A stretch of DNA of 64,000 nucleotides, taken from NCBI RefSeq assembly GCF_003001935.1, contig NZ_PVNG01000015.1, forward strand, positions 186,001 to 250,000, in the 5' to 3' direction. Positions 49,760 to 57,493 of the stretch are shown here, piece after piece. Source of the stretch: Nonomuraea fuscirosea. Its GTDB lineage: Bacteria > Actinomycetota > Actinomycetes > Streptosporangiales > Streptosporangiaceae. Position 1 is the first letter of the stretch. Each line of letters opens with the position of its first letter. Both the position numbers and the translations under genes were made by a program. Under the pieces are notes generated by a model. It made no database searches. It saw nothing but the letters and a program-made list of their open reading frames with translations, and was not told the DNA's origin.

Positions 49760-50743
49760 GTGCGCTTCTGGAGGACCATCCTTGGTCTGGCCCGGAAGAA
49801 GGTCGTGGGGCCGCCTGTCGTCATCGCGGCCATCGGGCTCGCCCTGGCCGCCTACTTCCTCATGCCGAGCCGCTACGTCTCCACCGCGTCCATGGTGCTC
49901 ACCGTGCCCGCCACCGGCGGCACGCTGGAGACCGAGCCGCAGAGCCGGACGGGGCTGACCAACCCGCTGCTGCAGTTCAACGACGCCCTGCGCACGACCG
50001 CGGGCATCCTCATCCTGGCCACCAACACGCGCGACGTGTACGCCGAGCTCGGCGCGCCGGAGAACGGGCCCACCGCCGTGGTCGTCAACGACGGGCGGAC
50101 CAACCCCGACCTGCTCGGCATCAGCACCAACGGGCCGTTCATCTACGTCGAGGTCGAGAGCGACTCTCCCGCCACCGTGCGGGAGGTCATGCGCAAGGCC
50201 CAGCTGCGGGTACGGCTGGAGCTGGCCAAACGGCAGACCGCGCTGGACGCGCCGATCAGCACGCACATCGGGATCATGGACGTGATGCCGCCCACCACGC
50301 CCAGGGCGTCCATCGGCGACCGGCTGGCCGCCGCGGGCTTCGGCGGCGTGCTCGGCGTCGTCGGCGGGCTGGGCCTGGCCTACGCGGTCCAGCGGATCCG
50401 CTCCACGCGCCGGGCCGGCACGGACTCCTCGTCCTCGCCCGCACCCGAGCCCTCGGAGGACTCGACGGAGGCGGAGGAGGCGGAGCAGGGGGTCTGGGCC
50501 GAGGTCGTGGCCGAGCAGCCGGTGGCGGACGGCGTTCCCGCGGTCAACGGCTCCAGGTCGCGCCTGCCCATGATGTCCGGCTTCCCGCTGACGGTGGACG
50601 AGCTGGCCGAGGAGACCACCGGCCCGATCCAGGTCATCGAGACCGAGCAAGAGAAGGACGAGTCCGAGAAGGACGACGGGCCGGATGAGGACGGGCCGGA
50701 TGAGGACGGGCCGAAGGAAGGTCAGCTCGACTCGACGACCTGA
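49760..50743 (+). CDS. Wzz-like chain-length/co-polymerase protein 1 (no kinase domain)
   Basis: 327 aa. TM1 (VVGPPVVIAAIGLALAAYFL), an extracytoplasmic domain with GGTLETE, NPLLQFNDALRTT and IYVEVESDSPATVRE, then TM2 (GGVLGVVGGLGLAYAV) and a long acidic cytoplasmic tail with DEDGP repeats. The architecture is that of the Wzz/capsular CapA modulators, but no BY-kinase is fused or adjacent. GTG 49760 follows GGGGGCGGAAAA. Paralogous to the gene at 51858 (shared GGTL, NPLL-F and VE-ES motifs). Probably sets chain length or recruits the polymerase. Confidence 0.78.
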   Translation: MRFWRTILGLARKKVVGPPVVIAAIGLALAAYFLMPSRYVSTASMVLTVPATGGTLETEPQSRTGLTNPLLQFNDALRTTAGILILATNTRDVYAELGAPENGPTAVVVNDGRTNPDLLGISTNGPFIYVEVESDSPATVREVMRKAQLRVRLELAKRQTALDAPISTHIGIMDVMPPTTPRASIGDRLAAAGFGGVLGVVGGLGLAYAVQRIRSTRRAGTDSSSSPAPEPSEDSTEAEEAEQGVWAEVVAEQPVADGVPAVNGSRSRLPMMSGFPLTVDELAEETTGPIQVIETEQEKDESEKDDGPDEDGPDEDGPKEGQLDSTT

Positions 50744-51594
50744 GCGCACCGCGCGATGGCGGCCGCCCTGGCCTCCGCCGGCGTGTGCGACTTGGCCGAG
50801 ATCATCATCCCCACCGCCTCCTGCGGCAGCCGGTCGGCGAAGGCCACCGCCTGCGCCACGTCCCACGGCTCGTGGTTGTAGCTCAGGTGGCAGATCGTGG
50901 TGTTGATCGGCGGGTCCGCCTTCAGCACCTCGTCCACGAAGACGCCGTACAGGATGAACTCGGAGACGTGCAGCTGGGAGTTGAACGCGTCGAGCCAGTC
51001 GCGTCCGGTCACCTGGGTGATGCGCCGCTGCATGGCCCGGACGATCTCCGGGTCCCAGAAAGTCAGCGCTGTCACGTAGTCGGGCAGCGGCGGGGACGGG
51101 GCGGGCGGCAGGCCGAGCAGCTCGCGGGCGACCCGGTGCCAGATGACGTGCCGCTCCATCTCGGCCGTGACGCCGTTCTCCAGCCGGTACAGGCACAGCC
51201 GCCCGTCGACGGTGAAGGACTCGGCGCTGGTCGGGCGGACGAGCACGGTGTCGGAGTCGATGATGAGCATGGCGTCGGCGTCGAGCATCCCGGCCGAGGC
51301 GATCTTGACCGTCTGCTGCATCACCCAGCCGCGCAGCGGGGGCCAGGGGCGGCGGTAGTTGACGTACAGGTCGGTGCCGGGCAGCCGCAGGTAGCGGCGG
51401 GGCAGCAACTCCGAGCGGACCCACACGTGGCAGCGGGGGCCTTCGAAGCGGGCGAAGGCCGCGCGGTCGCCCGGCGGGACGAAGACGTGGTGGATGGTGT
51501 CCTCGGAGGTGAACTCCAGGACGGAACGGTGCAACTCGGCGAACAGCTCGGCGTCCAGGGCGTAGGACGGGGTGATGACCGCCAGCTTGCTCAC
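50722..51594 (-). CDS. DUF6492-type glycosyltransferase-like protein
   Basis: 290 aa. The opening KLAVITPSYALDAELFAELH and DADAMLIIDSDTVLVRPTSA show a GT-A-like fold with a DxD (DSD). ALTFWDPEIVRAMQ and CHLSYNHEPWDVAQAVAFAD are further conserved blocks. GTG 51594 is chosen, with GGGAG six bases upstream; the frame is open further but lacks homology. The 3' end overlaps the Wzz-like 1 gene by 22 bp (convergent). A probable sugar-transferring enzyme of the locus. Confidence 0.78.
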   Translation of the reverse strand: MSKLAVITPSYALDAELFAELHRSVLEFTSEDTIHHVFVPPGDRAAFARFEGPRCHVWVRSELLPRRYLRLPGTDLYVNYRRPWPPLRGWVMQQTVKIASAGMLDADAMLIIDSDTVLVRPTSAESFTVDGRLCLYRLENGVTAEMERHVIWHRVARELLGLPPAPSPPLPDYVTALTFWDPEIVRAMQRRITQVTGRDWLDAFNSQLHVSEFILYGVFVDEVLKADPPINTTICHLSYNHEPWDVAQAVAFADRLPQEAVGMMISAKSHTPAEARAAAIARCAQVVESS

Positions 51595-51784
51595 GGATGA
51601 CTCCCATCGGGTCCGGTGATCCGGGAGCACCGCTCGATCGCCCCCGGCCCGGCCGCCATGGGCCCGCCCCTGTCGCGCCGCGCGATGAGCACCGCCTTCA
51701 CCGCCTGCTGGGGCCACTCGGCCGCGCGGCGGTGGCCGGGTGAAAGTTAGCCTCTTGTATCCATATCGGCGGGCGATAGCTGGT

Positions 51785-51803
51785 GTTACACGGCTTGTGT
51801 AAC
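51785..51803. promoter_or_regulatory. GTTACAC/GTGTAAC inverted repeat before Wzz-like gene 2
   Basis: GTTACAC and GTGTAAC are perfect inverted copies around GGCTT, in the 263-bp divergent gap (51595-51857) between the DUF6492 and Wzz-like 2 genes, 54 bp from the latter. GTGTAAC also occurs (as GTGTAACAC, 49691-49699) 61 bp before Wzz-like gene 1, suggesting a shared regulator. The rest of the gap shows nothing I can name. Confidence 0.45.
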
Positions 51804-51857
51804 GCTCCACCCTGTTTCGGGCGACATCCATGAGGCGGGACTCGCAGGGGAGGGCGC

Positions 51858-52565
51858 GTGGATTTCTGGGGGACTGTCCTCGTCCTGGCGCGTCGGTGGT
51901 ACGTCGCCGTTCCCGCCTTCCTGGCCGCCGTCGGCGCCGCCTTCTACGCCTACTCCACGGTCCCGATCACCTACACCACGACCGCGGTCCTCCTGCTCAC
52001 CGCGCCCAACAGCGGCGGCACCCTCCCGTCCGACCCCGACCTGCCCCTGCCCCGGGTCAACCCGCTGCTCAACTTCGACCACGGGCTCGAGGTGGCCGCC
52101 TCCATCCTGATCAGCGTCATGAGCACGCCGGACATGGTGGCGGAGATGGGGGTCACCAGCGAGGGCCCGACCAAGTACGCGGTGACCAACGGCACCAACA
52201 ACCTGGAGTCGCTGGCCACGGGGCCGCTGGTGTTCGTGGAGGGGGAGAGCCGGTCGCCGCAGGAGGCCACGGCCATCGTGCACAAGGCCGTCGCGCGGAT
52301 CAGGCAGGAACTCGACACCCGCCAGCGGCAGGTGCGGGCACCCGCGGGCACGTACATCACGATCAGCGAGGCCGTGCCGCCGACCAGTCCGGCACCCCAG
52401 CAGGGCAGGAAGCTGCGCTCGGCGGCGGCGGCGCTCGGCCTGGGGGTGATCGCCTCGCTGTCCGCCGCGTTCGCGGCCGAGAGCCTGGCGGCTCCGCTCG
52501 GCGCCCGCCTCGCCCGGCGCCGCCCGCTCCGGGTCCGCCGGCTGGCCGGGAAGACGGGGGCGTGA
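51858..52565 (+). CDS. Wzz-like chain-length/co-polymerase protein 2 (no kinase domain)
   Basis: 235 aa, paralog of the protein at 49760 without its acidic tail. TM1 (VAVPAFLAAVGAAFYAYS), extracytoplasmic domain (GGTLPSD, NPLLNFDHGLEVAASILI, LVFVEGESRSPQEATA), TM2 (ALGLGVIASLSAAFAAESL) and a short basic tail. GTG 51858 follows GGGGAGGGCGC. It precedes the O-antigen-ligase gene by 3 bp and is probably translated with it. Confidence 0.78.
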   Translation: MDFWGTVLVLARRWYVAVPAFLAAVGAAFYAYSTVPITYTTTAVLLLTAPNSGGTLPSDPDLPLPRVNPLLNFDHGLEVAASILISVMSTPDMVAEMGVTSEGPTKYAVTNGTNNLESLATGPLVFVEGESRSPQEATAIVHKAVARIRQELDTRQRQVRAPAGTYITISEAVPPTSPAPQQGRKLRSAAAALGLGVIASLSAAFAAESLAAPLGARLARRRPLRVRRLAGKTGA

Positions 52566-52568
52566 CCG

Positions 52569-53963
52569 GTGGCCGCCCCTGCCCAGGCGCCCGCGACCGC
52601 CCGGCTGCCCGGCGCGCCGCCGCTGCCGGGGCGGGCCGACGGGGCGACCGTGGCCGCGGTGTTCGCCGCCGTGCTGCTGATCGTGCCGGCCCGGCTCGTG
52701 CTGAAGGGTCTGCCCCTGTCGCTCACCCCGGCCAACGTGGTGAGCCTCGGCGCGGCGGTGCTCTGGCTGTGCGCGCAGCTCACGCTCACGCTGGGGGCGG
52801 CCAAGGGACGCAACCCCGTGCGCACGGCACTGTTCGCCTACTTCACCTCGATGGTGGCCACCTACGGGATGTCCACCTGGGGCTACATGGACTCCGACGA
52901 GCTCAACCTGAGCGATCACTCGTTCGTGCTCGTGATCGCGACGGTGGGGCTGGCGCTGACGGTCTGCGACGGCGTGCGCGACCGGCGCAGGCTGGATTTC
53001 GTGCTCAGGACCCTGGTCGTCTGCGGGGCGGTGATCTCGGTGATCGCGGCGCTGCAGTTCCTGCTCTCCATCGACCTGACCAGGTTCCTTGAGCTGCCGA
53101 TCCTGCGCTACACCAGTGAGGGCGACTCGTTCGTGCTGGAGCGGGCCGACCTGCGCCGGGTGGCCGCGACGACCGGCCATCCGATCGAGTTCGGCGTCAC
53201 CTGCGCCATCCTGCTGCCGCTGGCCGCCCACTACGCCACCCGGGCCCGGCTGCGGGCCGAGCCGGCGCTGCGGTGGTGGGTGTGCACGGCGCTGATCGGG
53301 CTGGGCCTGATGTTCTCGGTGTCGCGCTCGGCCATGCTGAGCCTGCTCGTCGTCGGCGTGGTGCTGTTCGCCGGCTGGTCCTGGCGGCGGCGGTTGGCCA
53401 CGCTGCTGGTGGCGGCCGGGTTCCTGGTGGTGATCAGGGTGACCGTGCCGGGCCTGCTCGGGGCCATCACGGGGCTGTTCACCGACCTCGGCAACGACGA
53501 GAGCATCCAGTACCGGACGCACGACTACGCCGTGGCCGCCCAGCAGATCGGCCAGCACTTCTGGCTCGGCCGGGGCCTGGGCACCTGGTACGCCCCCAAG
53601 CACCAGATCTTCGACAACCAGTACATCCTGTCCATGGTCGAGACGGGCCTGCTCGGCACCGTCACCTTCGCCGCGCTGTTCGTGGTGGCCTGCTACGCGG
53701 CACTGCGGGCCAGGCACCTCAGCACCGACCCAGGCGACCGCGACCTGTGCCTCACCGTCGCCGCCTGCCTGGTCGTGCCGCTGGTGGGCTCGCTCACGTT
53801 CGACCTGCTGTCCTTCGCCACCGTGACGGGCCTGGCGTTCGTCCTGGTCGGCACGGCCGGAGCGCTGCTACGGGCGGCCAGGTCCGATCAGCGGGCGGGT
53901 CGGCAGGCGGATCAGCTCTCTCCCGCGCAGGCCAGCGGGCCGACGATCGAGGTGATCCGATAG
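52569..53963 (+). CDS. O-antigen ligase/polymerase-family (Wzy-C) membrane protein
   Basis: 464 aa, about 10-12 TM helices. The large periplasmic loop typical of the Wzy_C family is between TM9 and TM10 (DLGNDESIQYRTHDYAVAAQ followed by QIGQHFWLGRGLGTWYAPKH), and RSAMLSLLVVGVVLFAGW is a hallmark helix. It is likely the polymerase joining repeat units, or a ligase to a carrier. The start is GTG 52569. The last 52 bp overlap the convergent beta-helix gene. Confidence 0.88.
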   Translation: MAAPAQAPATARLPGAPPLPGRADGATVAAVFAAVLLIVPARLVLKGLPLSLTPANVVSLGAAVLWLCAQLTLTLGAAKGRNPVRTALFAYFTSMVATYGMSTWGYMDSDELNLSDHSFVLVIATVGLALTVCDGVRDRRRLDFVLRTLVVCGAVISVIAALQFLLSIDLTRFLELPILRYTSEGDSFVLERADLRRVAATTGHPIEFGVTCAILLPLAAHYATRARLRAEPALRWWVCTALIGLGLMFSVSRSAMLSLLVVGVVLFAGWSWRRRLATLLVAAGFLVVIRVTVPGLLGAITGLFTDLGNDESIQYRTHDYAVAAQQIGQHFWLGRGLGTWYAPKHQIFDNQYILSMVETGLLGTVTFAALFVVACYAALRARHLSTDPGDRDLCLTVAACLVVPLVGSLTFDLLSFATVTGLAFVLVGTAGALLRAARSDQRAGRQADQLSPAQASGPTIEVIR

Positions 53964-54805
53964 TTCTCGTCGATGGTGACCAGCTCGTTGCCGGACCACT
54001 CCGTCCGGCCGCACTCGGAGTCGGCGGGCCCGTACGCCCAGGACTTGTCCACCACCTTGTTGCCGCGCACCACCTGCCGGCCGCGGGCGTTGCGCACCTG
54101 GAGGCTGTAGGTGCCGCCCATGATGAGGTTGTCGGTGACGACCACGTCCTCCGACTTCTCGTCCACCAGGAAGATCGGCGCGGTGATGTCCTTGGCCTCG
54201 CGCTGGTCGACGGTGTTGTGGTGGAACAGCAGGCCCTTGCCGCCGTTGTAGGACTGGATGCCGTCGGAGTGGTCGCCCGGCCGCGAGCAGAGCTTGACGA
54301 AGGAGTCGCGGATCTCCACATCGTCGCCGGAGACGCGGAAGCCGTCGCTGTGGCCCTGCACCAGGACGCGGGTGGCCCGGTACTTGTCGTAGCCGATCGC
54401 GGGCAGCGGCTCGCACTTGGCCGTGGTGCCCACCGTGGAGTCGGTGATCGTGAACCGGAACGACTCGGGCCCGTCGGCGTTGATCACGTCGCCGTCGATG
54501 ACGCTGTTGGTGATCGTCACGTCGTTCGCGTGGATCAGCAGGTGCCCGGGGATGTGCACGCCGTCCAGCACGGTGCCGTCGGTCCGTACGCGGTAGGCGA
54601 CGTTCTCCGTGTTCAGCCGGATCTCTTTCAGCTTGACGTCCCGGGGCGCGCCGGTGCAGGCGGGCGTGGGGTGGTCGGGGCAGGACGAGCCGTCCGTCCG
54701 GACGATCATGGGGGAGGGCGCCGGGGTGGGTGTCGCGGCGGGGGCCGCGTCGCAGGCGGCCGGGGCCAGCGCCGCGGCGAGGAGCAGGAGATGACGGGCG
54801 CGCAT
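53912..54805 (-). CDS. Secreted right-handed beta-helix protein 1
   Basis: 297 aa. Signal peptide or lipoprotein signal (LLLLAAALAPAAC, an imperfect lipobox), then a Thr/Pro-rich segment, then a beta-helix with repeated N/D-x-T rungs: DVTITNSVIDGDVINADG, RVLVQGHSDGFRVSGDDVEI, DGIQSYNGGKGLLFHHNTVD, VVVTDNLIMGGTYSLQVRNA. Such folds bind or cleave polysaccharides (lyases, epimerases), but catalytic residues cannot be assigned. Related to the protein at 62420. Transcribed leftward, antiparallel to the ligase gene with a 52-bp overlap. Confidence 0.8.
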   Translation of the reverse strand: MRARHLLLLAAALAPAACDAAPAATPTPAPSPMIVRTDGSSCPDHPTPACTGAPRDVKLKEIRLNTENVAYRVRTDGTVLDGVHIPGHLLIHANDVTITNSVIDGDVINADGPESFRFTITDSTVGTTAKCEPLPAIGYDKYRATRVLVQGHSDGFRVSGDDVEIRDSFVKLCSRPGDHSDGIQSYNGGKGLLFHHNTVDQREAKDITAPIFLVDEKSEDVVVTDNLIMGGTYSLQVRNARGRQVVRGNKVVDKSWAYGPADSECGRTEWSGNELVTIDENYRITSIVGPLACAGES

Positions 54806-54814
54806 GGCCGCCTC

Positions 54815-55363
54815 TCAGGCGCCGAGCCGGGGCAGCAGCTCGGCCCACGAGCCCGCGTCGAGGTCGCGCGGGCTGACCTCCGCCGGGGGCAGGGGCCAGG
54901 CGATCGCCAGGTCGGGATCGTCGTACCGGACCGCGAGATCCGCGCTCGGATCGTGCTCCCTGTCGATGCGGTAGCAGGTGTCCGCGAAGTCGGTCAGCGC
55001 CTGGAAGCCGTGCAGCAGCCCTGGAGGCACGTACAGGGTCAGGAAGTCCTCGTCGTCCAGGCGCACCGCCATGCTGCGCCCGAACGTGGGCGAGTGCGGC
55101 CTGGCGTCCACCAGCACGTCGTGCACCGCGCCTCTCGCGCAGCGCACCAGCTTGCCCTCGCCCCTGCCGGAGCGCCCGTGCAGGCCGCGGACCGTGCCCA
55201 GGCGCGACCTGGACTGGCTGTCCTGGATGAACGCGCACGCGTCCAGGCCCGCCGCGGCGGCGGTGGCGGCGTCGAACGTCCTGGTGAACAGGCCGCGGCT
55301 GTCGCGGTGCGGCGACGGCCGGAACAGCAGCACCCCGTCGAGCTCGCCCTGCTCCACTTTCAT
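54815..55363 (-). CDS. RmlC-like dTDP-sugar epimerase paralog with substituted catalytic Tyr position
   Basis: 182 aa cupin of the dTDP-4-dehydrorhamnose 3,5-epimerase family. Catalytic H62 (TVRGLHGRSGRGEGKLVR) and DARPHSPTFGRSMAVRLDDE are conserved, but the position equal to Y132 of the rfbC at 40853 is H137 here (YRIDREHDPSADLAV). Loss of that tyrosine suggests a changed epimerisation specificity or another activity, as in deoxysugar 3- or 5-epimerases. It is not the housekeeping rhamnose enzyme. Likely co-transcribed with the beta-helix gene downstream, 9 bp away. Confidence 0.82.
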   Translation of the reverse strand: MKVEQGELDGVLLFRPSPHRDSRGLFTRTFDAATAAAAGLDACAFIQDSQSRSRLGTVRGLHGRSGRGEGKLVRCARGAVHDVLVDARPHSPTFGRSMAVRLDDEDFLTLYVPPGLLHGFQALTDFADTCYRIDREHDPSADLAVRYDDPDLAIAWPLPPAEVSPRDLDAGSWAELLPRLGA

Positions 55364-55389
55364 GTCTCGTCCTTCCAGGAGGCGGTCTG

Positions 55390-56232
55390 ATGAAGGCGTC
55401 GGTGAGCGTCGTCATTCCGGCGCACAACGAGGAGACGGTCGTCGCGGCGGGGCTCGACGCGCTGCTCGCGGGGACGGCGCCGGGGGAGTTCGACGTCGTG
55501 GTGGTGGCCAACGCCTGCTCCGACCGGACGGCGGCGGTGGCGGCGCGGCCCGGCGTGCGGGTGCTGGAGACGTCCGTGCCCGGCAAGGTCAACGCGCTGC
55601 GCCTGGGCGACGCCGCGTGCCGGGTCTTCCCCCGGGTCTACCTGGACGCCGACGTACGCCTCGACGCGGCCTCCGTACGGGCCCTGGCCGAGGCGGCGGG
55701 CCGGCCGGGCGTGCTGGCCTGCGCGCCCGTCCCCGAGTGGGACCTGAGCGGCACCGGCCCCGTGGTGCGGCGGGTGCACCGGGTGCACGACCGGCTCGTC
55801 GCGCCGTCGCGGGCGCTGGCCGGCGTGGGCGTGTACGTGCTCGACGAGCGCGGCCACGAGCGCGCGTTCCCCCTGCCCGACGTGATCTCCGACGACGGCT
55901 GGGTGGACGGCTGCTTCACCGGCGCCGAGCGCGTCGTGGTCGATGCGGCCCGGTCCCTGGTACGCCCGCCGGGCACGGTCCGCGCCCACCTGCGCCGGCG
56001 GATCAGGGTCCGCAGGGGCAACCGCGAGCTGGCCGCGCTGGGCCGGCCGGGCCGGGCGCTGCGGCCGGCCGCGCTCGGCGCGCTGCTGGCCGGTCGCCAG
56101 GTCAGTCCGCTGGACGCCGCCTGCTACCTGACGGTCCTGGCCGCGGACCGGCTGCTGGCCAGACTGCGCGGCGGCGCCACGGGCTGGGGCACCGACGCGG
56201 GCAGCCGTCATCAGGACCCCGCGCGTTCGTAG
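55390..56232 (+). CDS. Family 2 glycosyltransferase
   Basis: 280 aa. VSVVIPAHNEETVVAAGLDA, VVVVANACSDRTAAVAA and VYLDADVRLDAASVRALAEA (the DxD in LDADV) define GT2. The C-terminal part has charged, amphipathic stretches and no long TM region. It is divergent (26-bp gap) from the RmlC-like gene. The product converges on the GT4 gene. Confidence 0.88.
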   Translation: MKASVSVVIPAHNEETVVAAGLDALLAGTAPGEFDVVVVANACSDRTAAVAARPGVRVLETSVPGKVNALRLGDAACRVFPRVYLDADVRLDAASVRALAEAAGRPGVLACAPVPEWDLSGTGPVVRRVHRVHDRLVAPSRALAGVGVYVLDERGHERAFPLPDVISDDGWVDGCFTGAERVVVDAARSLVRPPGTVRAHLRRRIRVRRGNRELAALGRPGRALRPAALGALLAGRQVSPLDAACYLTVLAADRLLARLRGGATGWGTDAGSRHQDPARS

Positions 56233-56251
56233 GCGGTCTTGGGGGCGGGCG

Positions 56252-57493
56252 TCACCGCGGCCCCTCGCGCGGTGTCTCCTCGCGCGGTGCCCCCTCGTGC
56301 GGTGCCTCCTCGCGCGGCGCCACGGCGGCCTCGTAGGCGGCCAGCAGGGCGATCTTCGAGTGCTCCCAGGACAGCGGCCCGGCCACCCGTTCCCGGCCGA
56401 TCTCGCCCATCCGCCGCCGTTCCTCCGGGTCGTCGAGCAGCCGGGCGATCAGCTTGGCGAACTCCGACTCGTCGTCGGCGGGCGCGTACAGCGCCGCCTC
56501 GCCCGCCGACACGCGGGCCTCGCGTAACTCGAAGGAGACGATGGGCCTGGACATGGCCATGTACTCCATGACCTTGTTCATCGTCGAGACGTCGTTGAGC
56601 GGGTTCCGTGGATCGGGCGACAGGCACACGTCGGCCGTGGACAGGTAGCGCATCAGGTCCTCGTCGGGGATGCGTCCCGTGAACTCCACGCAGTCGTCCA
56701 GCCCCAGCTCGCGGGCCAGCGCGACCATCGCGTCGAACGTGTCGCCGCCGCCGACGAACACCGCGTGCCAGTCCGCGCGCCCGTGCTCGTCGCGCAGCCT
56801 GGCCAGGCTGCGCAGCGCGTAGTCGACGCCGTCCTGCGGGCCCATCACGCCGAGGTAGCACAGCAGGTACGGCTTCCCGCGCCGTACGGACGCGTCCGGC
56901 GGCACCTGGTGGAACCGCTCGACCACGGGCGCGCTGCGCACCACGAACACCTCCTCGGGCCGTTTGCCGCCCCGCGACAGCGCGACCTGCCGGTAGCTCT
57001 CGTTGGTCGCGATCACCACGTGCGCCGCCCGGTACGTCATCCGCTCCATCCACGACACCGCGCGGAAGAGCAGGTCCCGGCCCCGGCCGAAGCGCGACAG
57101 GTACAGCTCGGGCACCAGGTCGTGCTGGTCGAAGACGTACCGGGTGCCCCGGCGCCGCATGGCCAGCGCGACCAGGAAGAACAGGTCCGGCGGGTTGCAC
57201 CCGTGCACGACGTCGAACCTGCCGAGCCGCCGGGCCAGGCGGAAGGTGTGCCACAGGGCGGAGCCGTACTCGCGCAGGAAGCCGGCCGGGCCGCCGGTGG
57301 CGGCGCGCAGCGGATAGCGGTGGATGTGGACGCCGTCGATGACGGCCTCCGCCTCGGTGTCCTGTCTGGCCCCCTGGGGGCAGATGACGTGCACCTCCCA
57401 GCCGGCCTGGCGCAGGGCGGTGCTCTCCTGCCAGACACGTCGGTCGAGTGGTACGGAAAGGTTCTCGACGAGGATGAGCGCTCTACCACCCAA
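56252..57493 (-). CDS. Family 4 glycosyltransferase (GT-B fold)
   Basis: 413 aa. N-terminal LSVPLDRRVWQESTALRQAG followed by WEVHVICPQGARQD, then PYLLCYLGVMGPQDGVDYAL and the C-terminal nucleotide-binding region with GRIPDEDLMRYLSTADVCLS, DPRNPLNDVSTMNKVMEYMA and SRPIVSFELREARVSAG. It starts at TTG 57493 inside the dehydrogenase 3' end (11 bp overlap), so translation is coupled. The C-terminus carries a pentapeptide repeat APREE four times (bases 56261-56320), outside the fold. Confidence 0.88.
   Translation of the reverse strand: MGGRALILVENLSVPLDRRVWQESTALRQAGWEVHVICPQGARQDTEAEAVIDGVHIHRYPLRAATGGPAGFLREYGSALWHTFRLARRLGRFDVVHGCNPPDLFFLVALAMRRRGTRYVFDQHDLVPELYLSRFGRGRDLLFRAVSWMERMTYRAAHVVIATNESYRQVALSRGGKRPEEVFVVRSAPVVERFHQVPPDASVRRGKPYLLCYLGVMGPQDGVDYALRSLARLRDEHGRADWHAVFVGGGDTFDAMVALARELGLDDCVEFTGRIPDEDLMRYLSTADVCLSPDPRNPLNDVSTMNKVMEYMAMSRPIVSFELREARVSAGEAALYAPADDESEFAKLIARLLDDPEERRRMGEIGRERVAGPLSWEHSKIALLAAYEAAVAPREEAPHEGAPREETPREGPR
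56261..56320. repeat. Four tandem 15-bp repeats at the 3' end of the GT4 gene
   Basis: Units CCCCTCGCGCGGTGT-like begin at 56261, 56276, 56291 and 56306; on the coding strand they give APREE, APHEG, APREE, TPREG. A recent in-frame minisatellite at the extreme C-terminus. Confidence 0.8.

Noticed and set aside
48671-51607. A 978-codon open frame on the minus strand across the flippase end, GT2 and Wzz-like genes.
   Set aside because: Composition is Arg/Gly/Pro-rich with no domain, it covers several well-supported genes in other frames, and it is the expected result of high GC at third positions.
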